From contig NC_080070.1 in the NCBI RefSeq assembly GCF_949987535.1, positions 9,172,016 to 9,236,015 on the forward strand: 64,000 nt of DNA. The letters run 5' to 3'. This DNA comes from Balaenoptera acutorostrata. Taxonomy: Eukaryota > Chordata > Mammalia > Artiodactyla > Balaenopteridae. This document shows, piece after piece, positions 23,221 through 34,772 of this stretch. A program made the translations under genes and the position numbers. The notes beneath the pieces are model-generated. The model was given only the letters and a program-made list of their open reading frames with translations, did no database searches and was not told the origin of the DNA. Position 1 is the stretch's first letter, and every line of letters starts with the position of its first letter.

Positions 23221-24821
23221 GAACTTATAAAAGAAAAAAATAAAGCATGAAAGAGTGAGAGGTATACTGAGTACACCTGCATTTCAGTTTTGGCTCTGCC
23301 ATTCACTAGTTTGGGTCTCTTTTGATCTTCAATTTCTTCAACTATAAAATGGGAGGGATAATGCTGAATTTGGAAGACATGCATGATTTTTTTGGCAAAG
23401 GAAAACTGCCACATGGTAGTTATTTAGTTGATGGTAGCTAATGTTATTAAGTTATTTTTTGCATTAATTATAATTACTTTAAAGGTATTAAACATTTTGT
23501 TCCACATAGGGTTGTAAAGAAGATCAAATTAAAAGAGATGCAATGTAAAAGCCCTTAGCTAGGTACCGTCACACAGTACCTGACCGCTCATCGTTAATGC
23601 CATGTGATCCCTAAACATTTCTCTTATTTCCTCACCCAAGCAGAATTCTATACTGTGGTTTTATTTCACATGCATTCTACAGGATGCTACATTCCTGCAG
23701 AGTGCCTGTGCTCTGTCTCCAGGTAATTATATATTTCTCACCTACCATGTCTTGTGAAACAATGTTTTTTTTCCCTACCTTTGCATTACCCAGAATTTTA
23801 AATTGTCCACCAGATACTCTTTTGCAGTATTTAATATAATAGATTTAGGCTGAACTAGATACTGAGTTCAGACACTGATCAGTGGCGGCAATGAAGCCTT
23901 CACGTGGCTCAAAGATACAAACACTTGCCTGGTGAATGAAGTGGTCCCCAGTAAGACCAGACTGCAGGAGAAGGTATTCAAGCCTTCTGGACTGATGAAG
24001 CAGACTCAACCTAAGGCCTGAGTCAGAGAGGTCAGCTGTTTCTGGGCACACACTGACCACTTGGGCACCAACGGTGCTCCCCAGTGGGAGACGTCCATGT
24101 GCCACATGAATTTGCATATAAGTGCATGTGTTAAAGCGGAAAAAGCTTACAGGTAAGAGTGGTAACCATTTGGGCACAGACCATCTATATCCCTAATTAG
24201 GCACAGAGGAATAGAAAATTCTCCCTTTCAGGTCACTGGAATCCTTTCTGCTCACTTCTATGCAGGTGACACTAAGATTAGAAAGCGTAAGAGCAAGATT
24301 GATAAGGCTTAGAGTAGATATTTTGTATAGGACAAATGACAATGACTTCCGTCGCCATCATTAGCCCCAACATGAATGGCTCAAGAAGGCAATTCTGTGG
24401 AGCAGAAACTGTGGAGAGCCCCCCTACACCCCGCCAGCAAAGGTACCTGTCCTTCTACTTCACTAGGAGAGGTGGCACATGAGAGCTAGAACTGATGCAA
24501 CAAATGACACAGGTACCTCTGAACAACCATGAAAATATTTTGGAGAGACAGACTAGAAGACTAGAATTCTCGTTGGTCTAGCACATTGCTTTCAAAACCA
24601 CTGCCATGTGTGTACTGATGCAAATGACACCTGGCTTGCCCTAAAAAATGTAGGTCTCCTGACACACCCGTAGCCTATGTGCACCCTTTTTCTAGTTGTT
24701 TCTTCGTCTTTATTCCTCTGAACAAAATTCGAGCAAGCACAACAAAACGGTTCTCTATAGCCTGTCTTTTATAACTTTATCTCCTAAATAACTCTTAACA
24801 CAATGCTGTACATTAGAGGTT
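23221..24821. other. Unassigned DNA
   Basis: No gene identified. A minus-strand frame of 110 codons (23845-24177) shows no recognisable motif. A run of C lies near 24833-24842. Confidence 0.45.
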
Positions 24822-25040
24822 GGCAAACTGTGCCCCCCCCCCAGACCAAATCCAGCCAGTCACCTGATTTTGTAAATTACATTGTTCGGAACACAGCCAC
24901 ACCTATTTGATTAGGCCTTGGCCTTGGCCTCTCTCACCCTACGACAGCAGAATTGAAAGCAGAGATACTGATGGCCTGGCCCTAAGGCCTACAGTTTTTA
25001 TACCTGGCCCTTTACAGAAAGAGTCTGGGGACCCCTGCTA
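24822..25040 (+). repeat. MER-type DNA transposon fossil (same family as 16368-16715)
   Basis: Order AGGTTGGCAAACTGTGCC, CAAATCCAGCCAGTCACC, GGAACACAGCCACACC, CTGGCCCTTTACAGAAAGAG, GGGGACCCCTGC. Confidence 0.72.
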
Positions 25041-25183
25041 TACATGAAAAGGAGATTCAGTAAAGATGTGTTTAAAAATTTAAAACTTGCTCAAAACTGT
25101 TTCTAAACTCATGAAAGAACAAATTCTTCCTTGTAGTTGAGTTCTCAGAATACAAAATCTTAACACTAAAGAGAATTCATCTG

Positions 25184-25393
25184 GATAAACAACAAGGTCC
25201 TACTGTATAGCATGGGGAACTATATTAAATATCCTGTGATAAACCATAATGGAAAAGAATATGAAAAATAATATGTATATATATATATATATATGTATAA
25301 CTGAACCACTTTGCTGTACAGCAGAAATTAACACAACATTGGAAACCAACTACACTTCAAAAAAATGAATTTAAAAAATAAAATAAAATAAAA
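25184..25393 (+). mobile_element. 5'-truncated L1 3' end
   Basis: Starts ATAAACAACAAGGTCCTACT, then GAACCACTTTGCTGTACAGC, then TAACACAACATTGGAAACC and an A-rich end. An aged TSD (AAAGAGAATTCATCTGG at 25167-25183; AAAGAGAGTCATCTGG at 25394-25409) differs by one base and one indel. An internal TA run lies near 25276-25293. Confidence 0.82.
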
Positions 25394-25409
25394 TAAAGAG
25401 AGTCATCTG

Positions 25410-27354
25410 GTTTCTCTTAGTAACAACTAGCCAGTGTAGCGCAGGAGGATTCCCAGTGTGTACAGACCAAGCAGATCTGTACTTAGTATTAGCAAACTGT
25501 TCTCGGTTCACACCTTTGTTTTTAAATTTTATTGCCTTCTATTAAGGCATCTGGGAATTAAATTTAAAGTAAACAGTTTTAAAGACAAACCAAAAGAAAG
25601 CTTGATGGCATGATATTTTTCTGTTGAAACAGATACTTCATTTAGTCAAGTGACAGTGGTAAGAAATGTTGCACATTTTAATAACATTTTGCAGTAAATT
25701 CCATTGTCTTACAAGTGTTCACTGAGGTTTGGCTCTTGATTGACATAGCAATATTCAAAATAAAACCACTAAAAAAATGTTAGTTTAATTCAGGAATAGT
25801 GGGCTGAGGCTGTGGAGAGAGCTTCCAATCCTGATTTGGGTTTCAAATGGGACCTTAATAAATCAAGATGAAGCGCATGGATTTTCTCATGCCTCTACTA
25901 CTGGTGATCAGCGCACAGGGATGGCTTGTTGCTTAGAGCCCTCTTCCTCAGAATTTTCTAATCTTCTAACAGGCAATCACTCACCATAAATAATCATCCT
26001 GTCTTGCCTAATACAGGGAAATAAATAAACCAGTGTCTCCCTGCCTGGGAAGATGAGCTTTCAGGTTGTTTCCTTGCAAATCAGAACCCTACTGCATCGA
26101 GCTATTCGGATTTTATAAACTGTACAATATCCAAGGCACCTTGACTCTGATAGCGATGCTTTAATTGCTTAGTGATGCCTCAGAACAATACATAACAATT
26201 TTAAAAAACCTCAACAAATATTAAACACCAAATCAGTTTTTCAACAATATGACATCTCACGTGATGTTTATGTTTACCTACTCCGTTTTAAACCTAGTTG
26301 AATGTAGTTAAGTGGTATACGTTGTATTTGAAAGAAATCTAAATTAGTTGCATGACTGCAAAGACATTGCATTTTATTTTCTGAAATAAGGAAGCTAAAA
26401 GGGAATACAATGTTAGTCTACTGTAAGAGAATTCTAAAAAAAAAGAGCAAGGTAAAAACTACACTATGGTACCTGAAGCACAATATTAAAACTCATCTTG
26501 AAAATCAGACAGTTAAATGAATAATAAACACTGAGGACGTGTGCTTCCTCTAATAAATATTTTCTGAGGCTGGCTAAATTGCCTTATGCAAGAGCAGGTA
26601 CATACAATTTGGGATGAAATAACTGCTTTTGGAACAAGGAAAAGTAAAAGTGAATATGTAATTCATAGTCATTTAGAGACTTATCAAATGAAAAAAATTA
26701 GGGATAGATACATTTGAGAAAATTGCTAGTTTACTTTCAGTTCATCACTTTTATTCCAATTGCATTCTTTATTTATAAATTGACTAATTTTTATGGTAGA
26801 GTAATGGCTTCTGTCTGAAGAATCCATCAATATCCCTTTGGTGAGGCAGCAAATCCTTTGTACAGCCACGGCTCCCTCCCACTCAGAGCACTTGGCATGT
26901 TCACACTAACTCAGGTCTCCTGAAAGGCATCGTTAAATGCAATTTGCATGCTCACCTATTTGATTTTAGGCATATTCCTGTCTACCTTCAAAATATCTGC
27001 TGGCTCCTGATCTGGGGAGTGCAGTGGAAGGTGGGTTTGAAATCTTGAACTGCATTGTCTGTAAGATGCTTTTAATTAAAATTTCTATAATGTTAACATT
27101 CATTTCACTGTAATCTCTTGTCTCTTAACTCCTTTTTACCAAAAGCAGAGGACTACAGACTATATTACTAGTAACCTTTAAAACCTTCAAACCCACATAA
27201 TCTCAAGCCTTTCTTGTTCAGTCAGAAGGAGGTTTTTGGATGCAAGCTTAAGCCCAGGTTGACAGGTGCATTTGTAACACCAGGACCTTTAGCAATAACA
27301 ATAGGATGTGTTAAAGGAAAAAAGTCCACAAAACACAGCTCTAAGAGTATTCAT
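25410..27354. other. Unassigned DNA
   Basis: No gene or recognisable repeat over nearly 2 kb. It could include conserved non-coding DNA, which cannot be judged from one genome. Confidence 0.5.
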
Positions 27355-28470
27355 TCTTGCATATGTTCAATAATTATTTTATCTACTAAAAGTCTATTAT
27401 TTGGGGTGGCATTAAACTAGACCCTTAGGATATAAAAAAGAAATAAGGTACAATGTCACCGTCCTCAAGAATCTCACAAAAGTAAGGATCAAATTCATGT
27501 TAACAAATGAATTGTACGGAATAAACAATGTTAAAAATCTAAGTAATAGAAATGTGGTGTTTAGACTTATCTAAACAGGTTACATAAGTAAGCACTTCGT
27601 AACTCATATAAATCATTTTACATCTTGACCAAGAGATGATGTGCGTTGTCTTTTGCTTGCCTAGGTTTCTCTGCGATCTCAAAAGGCTCATTAGTTACTC
27701 CAAGTCTACAGCAGATTTGGAGACCGTAATCCCGGCCACCACGGTGATTTCGGGAGTCAAATTGAGCTCATTCCCCTGAGCATGATTCATTTTTCATTTT
27801 GAGAGGGTAAGATCACACTGCAACTTCCCACTCTCAGTAGAGTCATAGCAATGAGAGAAAGAGCTGAGTCCTTTCTCTCTTTAGATTGTAAAAGTCACGG
27901 TCCTGATTCAAAGAGCCATAAAAATCGTGGGGAAAAATACAGAATATGATGGAAAGGCAATCTTCTCAGTGTTGAGTTAAACGAAGAAAAATAATGAGGA
28001 GAGGATTTCTAAATTTAAGCTTACTTAAGAAGTCTAATGAGGAGAAGCTTTTCTATTTCATTTGTTCATTCATTTAATTAATTTTAATTGGCTACCTATA
28101 ATGTGACAGGCAACAGTCTAAATACTGAGGATATATGAGACAGATGACAATAACTGAGATAATAATTAATTTAAAATATATACAAATGTGCTGTGAAGAA
28201 AAAAAGCACCAGTACATAACAACAACAAACTTAGATGCACTATTTTCCTCTGAATTTTATACCTGATGTTTGAACACAAAACTTACCTCCTTCATCCATC
28301 TGGATAATTCCTACTTGAATCTCTGGAAAGAGATCAAACGTCATTTTCTCAATGAAGTATTTTTATCCCTACTCCACACAGAGTTAGCTGCCCCTTAATG
28401 AGGTAACTATGTAAAACTCCTTAGGCACACATTAGAAACCTAGTAAATGCTAGTTTCTGGTTCCTCCCTA
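27355..28470 (+). repeat. Scattered ancient LINE (L2-like) fragments
   Basis: Fragments at about 27355-27500 (ATGTCACCGTCCTCAAGAAT), 28050-28150 (TTCATTCATTTAATTAAT, then GTGACAGGCAACAGTCTAAA) and 28270-28470 (CTCAATGAAGTATTTTTATC, then ACATTAGAAACCTAGTAAAT) resemble L2-class LINE pieces. The DNA between them (27560-28050) is unassigned. Confidence 0.4.
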
Positions 28471-28521
28471 ATTATTCTCTGACAGTACCATGCAGTAGAA
28501 GTCAAATGAATAGACAATATC

Positions 28522-28534
28522 AAGAATATGTTTA
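28522..28534 (+). repeat. 5' TSD of the full-length L1
   Basis: AAGAATATGTTTA, identical to 34760-34772. The leading A at the right copy may belong to the poly(A) tail. Confidence 0.9.
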
Positions 28535-29503
28535 GGAGATTAACCAAGATGGCGGAGTAGAAGGACATGCACTCACTCCCTCTTGCGAGAGCTCCAGAAT
28601 CACAACTGGCTGCTGGACAATCATTGACAGGAAGACCCTGGACTTCACCAAGGAGGATACCCCATGTCCAAGGACAGAGGAGAAGCCACAGTGAGACGGT
28701 AGGAGCGGCGCAATCAGAGTAAAATCAAATCCCATAACTGCTGGGTGGGTGACTCACAGACTGGCGAACACTTATACCACAGAAGTCCACCCACTGGAGT
28801 GAAGGTTCTGAGCCCCATGTCAGGCTTCCCAACCTGGGGGTCCGGCAACGGGAGGAGGAATTCCTAGAGAATCAGACTTTGAAGTCTAGTGGGAATTGAT
28901 TGCAAGACTGTGACAGGACTGGGGGAAACAGAGACCCCACTCTTGGAGGGCACACACAAAGTAATGTGTGCATCGGGACCCAGGGGAAGGAGCAGTGACC
29001 CTGGGGGAGACTGAACCAGACGTACCTGCTGGTGTTGGGGGGTCTCCTGCCGAGGCAAGTGGTGGCTCTGTTTCACCGTGGGGATAAGGACACTGGCAGC
29101 AGAGGTCCTGGGAAGTTCTCCTTGGCGTGAGCCCTCCCAGAGTCTGCCATTAACCCCACCAAAGAGCACGGGTAGGCTCCAGTGTTGGGTTGCCTCAGGC
29201 AAAACAACCAACAGGGAGGGAACCCAGCCCCACCCATCAACAGTCAAGTGGATTAAGGTTTTACTGAGCTCTGACCGCTACAGCAACAGGGAGGGAACCC
29301 AGCCCCACCCATCAACAGTCAAGTGGATTAAGGTTTTACTGAGCTCTGACCGCCACAGCAACAGTCAGCTCTACCCACCACCAGAGCCTCCCATCAAGCC
29401 TCTTAGATAGCCTCAACCACCAGAGGGCAGACAACAGAAGCAAGAAAAACTACAATCCTGCAGCCTGTGGTCCAAAAACCACAGTTACAGAAAGACAGAG
29501 AAG
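28535..29503 (+). promoter_or_regulatory. L1 5' UTR / internal promoter with YY1-like site
   Basis: The element begins GGAGATTAACCAAGATGGCG. CCAAGATGGC at 28544-28553 resembles the YY1 site that sets the start of transcription in L1 5' UTRs (known for human L1; inferred here). The region is GC-richer than its surroundings. It includes a 75-bp tandem duplication near the 3' end (separate entry). Confidence 0.75.
29209..29364 (+). repeat. 75-bp tandem duplication in the L1 5' UTR
   Basis: 29209-29283 is repeated at 29284-29358, followed by six more bases of the unit. The only difference I see is T/C within CGCTACAG versus CGCCACAG. Confidence 0.92.
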
Positions 29504-30409
29504 ATGAAAAGGCAGAGGGCTATGTACCAGATGAAGGAACAAGAAAAAACCCCAGAAAAACAACTAAATGAAGTGGAGATAGGCAACCTTCCAGAAAAAG
29601 AATTCAGAATAATGATAGTGAAGATGATCCAGGACCTCGGAATAAGAATGGAGGCAAAGATTGAGAAGATGCAAGAAATGATTAACAAAGACCTAGAAGA
29701 ATTAAAGAACAAACAAACAGAGATGACCAATACAATAACTGAAATGAAAACTACACTAGAAGGAATCAATAGCAGAATAACTGAGGCAGAAGAACGGATA
29801 AGTGACCTGGAAGACAGAATGGTGGAATTCACTGCTGCAGAACAGACTAAAGAAAAAAGAATGAAAAGAAATGAAGACAGCCTAAGAGACCTCTGGGACA
29901 ACATTAAACGCAACAACATTCGCATTATAGGGGTCCCAGAAGGAGAAGAGAGAGAGAAAGGACCAGAGAAAATATTTGAAGAGATTATAGTCGAAAACTT
30001 CCCTAACATGGGAAAGGAAATAGCCACCCAAGTCCAGGAAGCGCAGAGAGTCCCATACAGAATAAACCCAAGGAGAAACACGCCGAGACACATAGTAATC
30101 AAAGTGGCAAAAATTAAAGACAAAGAAAAATTACTGAAAGCAGCAAGGGAAAAACGACAAATAACATACAAGGGAACTCCCATAAGGTTAACAGCTGATT
30201 TCTCAGCAGAAACTCTGCAAGCCAGAAGGGAGTGGCATGATATACTTAAAGTGATGAAAGGGAAGAACCTACAACCAAGATTACTCTACCCGGCAAGGAT
30301 CTCATTCAGATTCGATGGAGAAATCAAAAGCTTTACAGACAAGCAAAAGCTAAGAGAATTCAGCACCACCAAACCAGCTCTACAACAAATGCTAAAGGAA
30401 CTTCTCTAA
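29504..30409 (+). CDS. ORF1: L1 ORF1 protein (RNA-binding chaperone)
   Basis: Encodes 301 residues, somewhat shorter than the 338 of human ORF1p. Known role: a trimeric RNA-binding protein and nucleic-acid chaperone that coats L1 RNA in the cytoplasm. A short variable N-terminus is followed by a long heptad-rich stretch (about residues 40-130) that fits the trimer coiled coil, an RRM-like domain that starts with NIRIIGVPE (138-146), and a C-terminal domain with [10 protein letters not shown] (215-224), [18 protein letters not shown] (227-244) and YPARISF (262-268). All are family hallmarks. The frame is uninterrupted. The start at 29504 was chosen because it is the first ATG of the frame after the 5' UTR. 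Translation is expected from the bicistronic L1 RNA. Confidence 0.95.
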   Translation: MKRQRAMYQMKEQEKTPEKQLNEVEIGNLPEKEFRIMIVKMIQDLGIRMEAKIEKMQEMINKDLEELKNKQTEMTNTITEMKTTLEGINSRITEAEERISDLEDRMVEFTAAEQTKEKRMKRNEDSLRDLWDNIKRNNIRIIGVPEGEEREKGPEKIFEEIIVENFPNMGKEIATQVQEAQRVPYRINPRRNTPRHIVIKVAKIKDKEKLLKAAREKRQITYKGTPIRLTADFSAETLQARREWHDILKVMKGKNLQPRLLYPARISFRFDGEIKSFTDKQKLREFSTTKPALQQMLKELL

Positions 30410-30467
30410 GTGGGAAACACAAGAGAAGAAAAGGACCTACAAAAACAAACCCAAAACAATTAAGAAA

Positions 30468-33400
30468 ATGGTCATAGGAACATACATATCGATAATTACC
30501 TTAAACGTGAATGGATTAAATGCCCCAACCAAAAGACATAGACTGGCTGAATGGATACAAAAACAAGACCCATATATATGCTGTCTACAAGAGACCCACT
30601 TCAGACCTAGGGACACATACAGACTGAAAGTGAGGGGATGGAAAAAGATATTCCATGCAAATGGAAATCAAAAGAAAGCTGGAGTAGCTATACTCATATC
30701 AGATAAAATAGACTTTAAAATAAAGAATGTTACAAGAGACAAGGAAGGACACTACATAATGATCCAGGGATCAATCCAAGAAGAAGATATAACAATTATA
30801 AATATATATGCACCCAACATAGGAGCACCTCAATACATAAGGCAACTGCTAACAGCTATAAAAGAGGAAATCGACAGTAACACAATAATAGTGGGGGACT
30901 TTAACACCTCACTTACACCAATGGACAGATCATCCAAAATGAAAATAAATAAGGAAACACAAGCTTTAAATGACACAATAGACCAGATAGATTTAATTGA
31001 TATATATAGGACATTCCATCCAAAAACGGCAGATTACACGTTCTTCTCAAGTGCGCACGGAACATTCTCCAGGATAGATCACATCTTGGGTCACAAATCA
31101 AGCCTCAGTAAATTTAAGAAAATTGAAATCATATCAAGCATCTTTTCTGACCACAACGCTATGAGATTAGAAATGAATTACAGGGAAAAAAACGTAAAAA
31201 AGACAAACACATGGAGGCTAAACAATACGTTACTAAATAACCAAGAGATCACTGAAGAAATCAAACAGGAAATAAAAAAATACCTAGAGACAAATGACAA
31301 TGAAAACACGACGACCCAAAACCTATGGGATGCAGCAAAAGCGGTTCTAAGAGGGAAGTTTATAGCTATACAAGCCTACCTAAAGAAACAAGAAAAATCT
31401 CAAGTAAACAATCTAACCTTACACCTAAAGAAACTAGAGAAAGAAGAACAAACAAAACCCAAAGTTAGCAGAAGGAAAGAAATCATAAAGATCAGAGCAG
31501 AAATAAATGAAATAGAAACAAAGAAAACAATAGCAAAGATCAATAAAACTAAAAGTTGGTTCTTTGAGAAGATAAACAAAATTGATAAGCCATTAGCCAG
31601 ACTCATCAAGAAAAAGAGGGAGAGGACTCAAATCAATAAAATCAGAAACGAAAAAGGAGAAGTTACAACAGACACTGCAGAAATACAAAACATCCTAAGA
31701 GACTACTACAAGCAACTTTATGCCAATAAAATGGACAACCTGGAAGAAATGGACAAATTCTTAGAAAGGTATAACCTTCCAAGACTGAATAAGGAAGAAA
31801 CAGAAAATATCAACAGACCAATCACAAGTAATGAAATTGAAACTGTGATTAAAAATCTTCCAACAAACAAAAGTCCAGGACCAGATGGCTTCACAGGTGA
31901 ATTCTATCAAACATTTAGAGAAGAGCTAACACCCATCCTTCTCAAACTCTTCCAAAAAATTGCAGAAGAAGGAACACTCCCAAACTCATTCTATGAGGCC
32001 ACCATCACCCTGATACCAAAACCAGACAAAGACACTACAAAAAAAGAAAATTACAGACCAATATCACTGATGAATATAGATGCAAAAATCCTCAACAAAA
32101 TACTAGCAAACAGAATCCAACAACACATTAAAAGGATCATACACCACGATCAAGTGGGATTTATCCCAGGGATGCAAGGATTCTTCAATATACGCAAATC
32201 AATCAATGTGATACACCATATTAACAAATTGAAGAATAAAAACCATATGATCATCTCAATAGATGCAGAAAAAGCTTTTGACAAAATTCAACACCCATTT
32301 ATGATAAAAACTCTCCAGAAAGTGGGCATAGAGGGAACCTACCTCAACATAATAAAGGCCATATATGACAAACCCACAGCAAACATCATTCTCAATGGTG
32401 AAAAACTGAAAGCATTTCCTCTAAGATCAGGAACGAGACAAGGATGTCCATTCTCACCACTATTATTCAACATAGTTCTGGAAGTCCTAGCCACGGCAAT
32501 CAGAGAAGAAAAAGAAATAAAAGGAATACAAATTGGAAAAGAAGAAGTAAAACTGTCACTGTTTGCAGATGACATGATACTATACATAGAGAATCCTAAA
32601 ACTGCCACCAGAAAACTGCTAGAGCTAATTAATGAATATGGTAAAGTTGCAGGTTACAAAATTAATGCACAGAAATCTCTTGCATTCCTATACACTAATG
32701 ATGAAAAATCTGAAAGAGAAATTATGGAAACACTCCCATTTACCATTGCAACAAAAAGAATAAAATACCTAGGAATAAACCTACCTAGGGAGACAAAAGA
32801 CCTGTATGCAGAAAACTATAAGACACTGATGAAAGAAATTAAAGATGATACCAACAGATGGAGAGATATACCATGTTCTTGGATTGGAAGAATCAACATT
32901 GTGAAAATGAGTATACTACCCAAAGCAATCTACAGATTCAATGCAATCCCTATCAAATTACCAATGGCATTTTTTACGGAGCTAGAACAAATCATCTTAA
33001 AATTTGTATGGAGACACAAAAGACCCCGAATAGCCAAAGCAGTCTTGAGGCAAAAAAATGGAGCTGGAGGAATCAGACTCCCTGACTTCAGACTATACTA
33101 CAAAGCTACAGTAATCAAGACAATATGGTACTGGCACAAAAACAGAAACATAGATCAATGGAACAAGATAGAAAGCCCAGAGATTAACCCACGCACCTAT
33201 GGTCAACTAATCTATGACAAAGGAGGCAAAGATATACAATGGAGAAAAGACAGTCTCTTCAATAAGTGGTGCTGGGAAAACTGGACAGCCACATGTAAAA
33301 GAATGAAATTAGAATACTCCCTAACACCATACACAAAAATAAACTCAAAATGGATTAGAGACCTAAATATAAGACTGGACACTATAAAACTCTTAGAGGA

Positions 33401-34286
33401 AAACATAGGAAGAACACTCTTTGACATAAATCACAGCAAGATCTTTTTCGATCCACCTCCTAGAGTAATGGAAATAAAAACAAAAATAAACAAGTGGGAC
33501 CTAATGAAACTTCAAAGCTTTTGCACAGCATAGGAAACCATAAACAAGACGAAAAGACAACCCTCAGAATGGGAGAAAATATTTGCAAATGAATCAACGG
33601 ACAAAGGATTAATCTCCAAAATATATAAACAGCTCATTCAGCTCAATATCAAAGAAACAAACACCCCAATCCAAAAATGGGCAGAAGACCTAAATAGACA
33701 TTTCTCCAAAGAAGACATACAGACGGCCACGAAGCACATGAAAAGATGCTCAACATCACTAATTATTAGAGAAATGCAAATCAAAACTACAATGAGGTAT
33801 CACCTCACTCCTGTTAGAATGGGCATCATCAGAAAATCTACAAACAACAAATGCTGGAGAGGGTGTGGAGAAAAGGGAACCCTCTTGCACTGTTGGTGGG
33901 AATGTAAATTGATACAGCCACTATGGAGAACAATATGGAGGTTCCTTAAAAAACTAAAAATAGAATTACCATATGACCCAGCAATCCCACTACTGGGCAT
34001 ATACCCAGAGAAAACCGTAATTCAAAAAGACACGTGCACCCGAATGTTCATTGCAGCACTATCTACAATAGCCAGGTCATGGAAGCAACCTAAATGCCCA
34101 TCAACAGACGAATGGATAAAGAAGTTGTGGTACATATATACGATGGAATATTATTCAGCCATAAAAAGGAACGAAATTGAGTCATTTGTTGAGAAGTGGA
34201 TGGATCTAGAGACTGTCATACAGAGTGAAGTAAGTCAGAAAGAGAAAAACAAATATCGTATGTTAATGCATGTATGTGGAACGTAG
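30468..34286 (+). pseudogene. ORF2: L1 ORF2 (endonuclease / reverse transcriptase) with one premature stop
   Basis: The frame spans 1272 codons plus a stop, near the 1275 residues of human ORF2p, and is broken only by TAG at codon 1022 (33531-33533). The N-terminal apurinic-type endonuclease shows the expected catalytic and metal residues: N13, E42, D144, N146 (GDFN), D204 and H229 (SDH). The reverse transcriptase holds the FADD box at residues 699-702 with D701 and D702. The Cys-rich C-terminal motif C-x3-C-x7-H-x4-C (C1129, C1133, H1141, C1146) lies beyond the stop, so a translated product would keep both enzymes but lose the last 251 residues. Related L1 copies read Lys at codon 1022 (family knowledge). 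The frame after the stop stays open. Spacing to ORF1 is 58 bp, as in other L1s. Confidence 0.95.
33531..33533 (+). other. Premature TAG in L1 ORF2
   Basis: It falls directly after the conserved SFCTA segment, with the normal reading frame resuming at [18 protein letters not shown]. No indel accompanies it, so a point substitution is the simplest cause. Confidence 0.93.
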
Positions 34287-34493
34287 AAAAATGGTACAGA
34301 TGAGCCAGTTTGCAGGGCAGAAGTTGAGACACAGATGTAGAGAATGGACATATGGACACCAAGGGGGGAAAACTGCGATGAGGTGGGGATGGTGATGTGC
34401 TGAATTGGGCGATTGGGATTGACATGTATACACTGATGTGTATAAAACTGATGCCTAATAAGAACCTGCAGTATAAAAAAACAAACAAAACAA

Positions 34494-34730
34494 CTAATAC
34501 TAAACTTTCATTGGGTTACTTGTATGGAAATATGTTAATATAAATGTTTCAGACATTACATGAAATTTCTAAAAATCTTATATTTGTATTTGTATGGAAA
34601 TATGTATGGAAATATGTTAATATAAATGTTTCAGACAGTACATGAAATTTCTAAAAATCTTATATTTGTATTTGTATGGAAATATGTATGGAAATATGTT
34701 AATATAAATGTTTCAGACATTACATGAAAT

Positions 34731-34734
<4 letters not shown>
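34494..34734 (+). repeat. 82-bp tandem repeat in the L1 3' end (probable 3' transduction)
   Basis: After the L1 3' UTR reaches an A-rich, C-interrupted stretch (about 34473-34492), about 240 bp of other sequence follows before the real poly(A). It contains an 82-bp unit beginning TGTATGGAAATATGTTAATA at 34521, 34603 and 34685, about 2.6 copies with very few differences. The TSD lies beyond it, so it was part of the inserted RNA. A subfamily-specific 3' end is the alternative. Confidence 0.8.
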
Positions 34735-34759
<25 letters not shown>

Positions 34760-34764
<5 letters not shown>

Positions 34765-34772
34765 TATGTTTA
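34760..34772 (+). repeat. 3' TSD of the full-length L1
   Basis: AAGAATATGTTTA, matching 28522-28534. Confidence 0.9.

Larger units (their letters stand above)
28535..34759 (+). mobile_element. Structurally complete L1 retrotransposon (about 6.2 kb)
   Basis: A full-length LINE-1 in sense orientation. From left to right it has a 5' UTR (28535-29503), ORF1 (29504-30409), a 58-bp spacer, ORF2 (30468-34286, one internal stop), a 3' UTR, about 230 bp of added 3' sequence with a tandem repeat, and a poly(A) run ending at 34759. A 13-bp TSD flanks it. Identical TSDs, one intact ORF and only one disabling change in the other show that the insertion is young compared with every other L1 in the window. 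As it stands, the ORF2 stop should prevent it from retrotransposing itself. Confidence 0.97.

Noticed and set aside
29485..30183. 232-codon minus-strand open frame
   Set aside because: Antisense shadow of L1 ORF1. The A-rich coding strand lacks the triplets that would create stops on the other strand.
28535..34759. Retrovirus or LTR element as the source of the reverse transcriptase
   Set aside because: The AP-type endonuclease, the ORF1 type, the poly(A) tail and the TSD length are those of a non-LTR L1. There are no LTRs around it.
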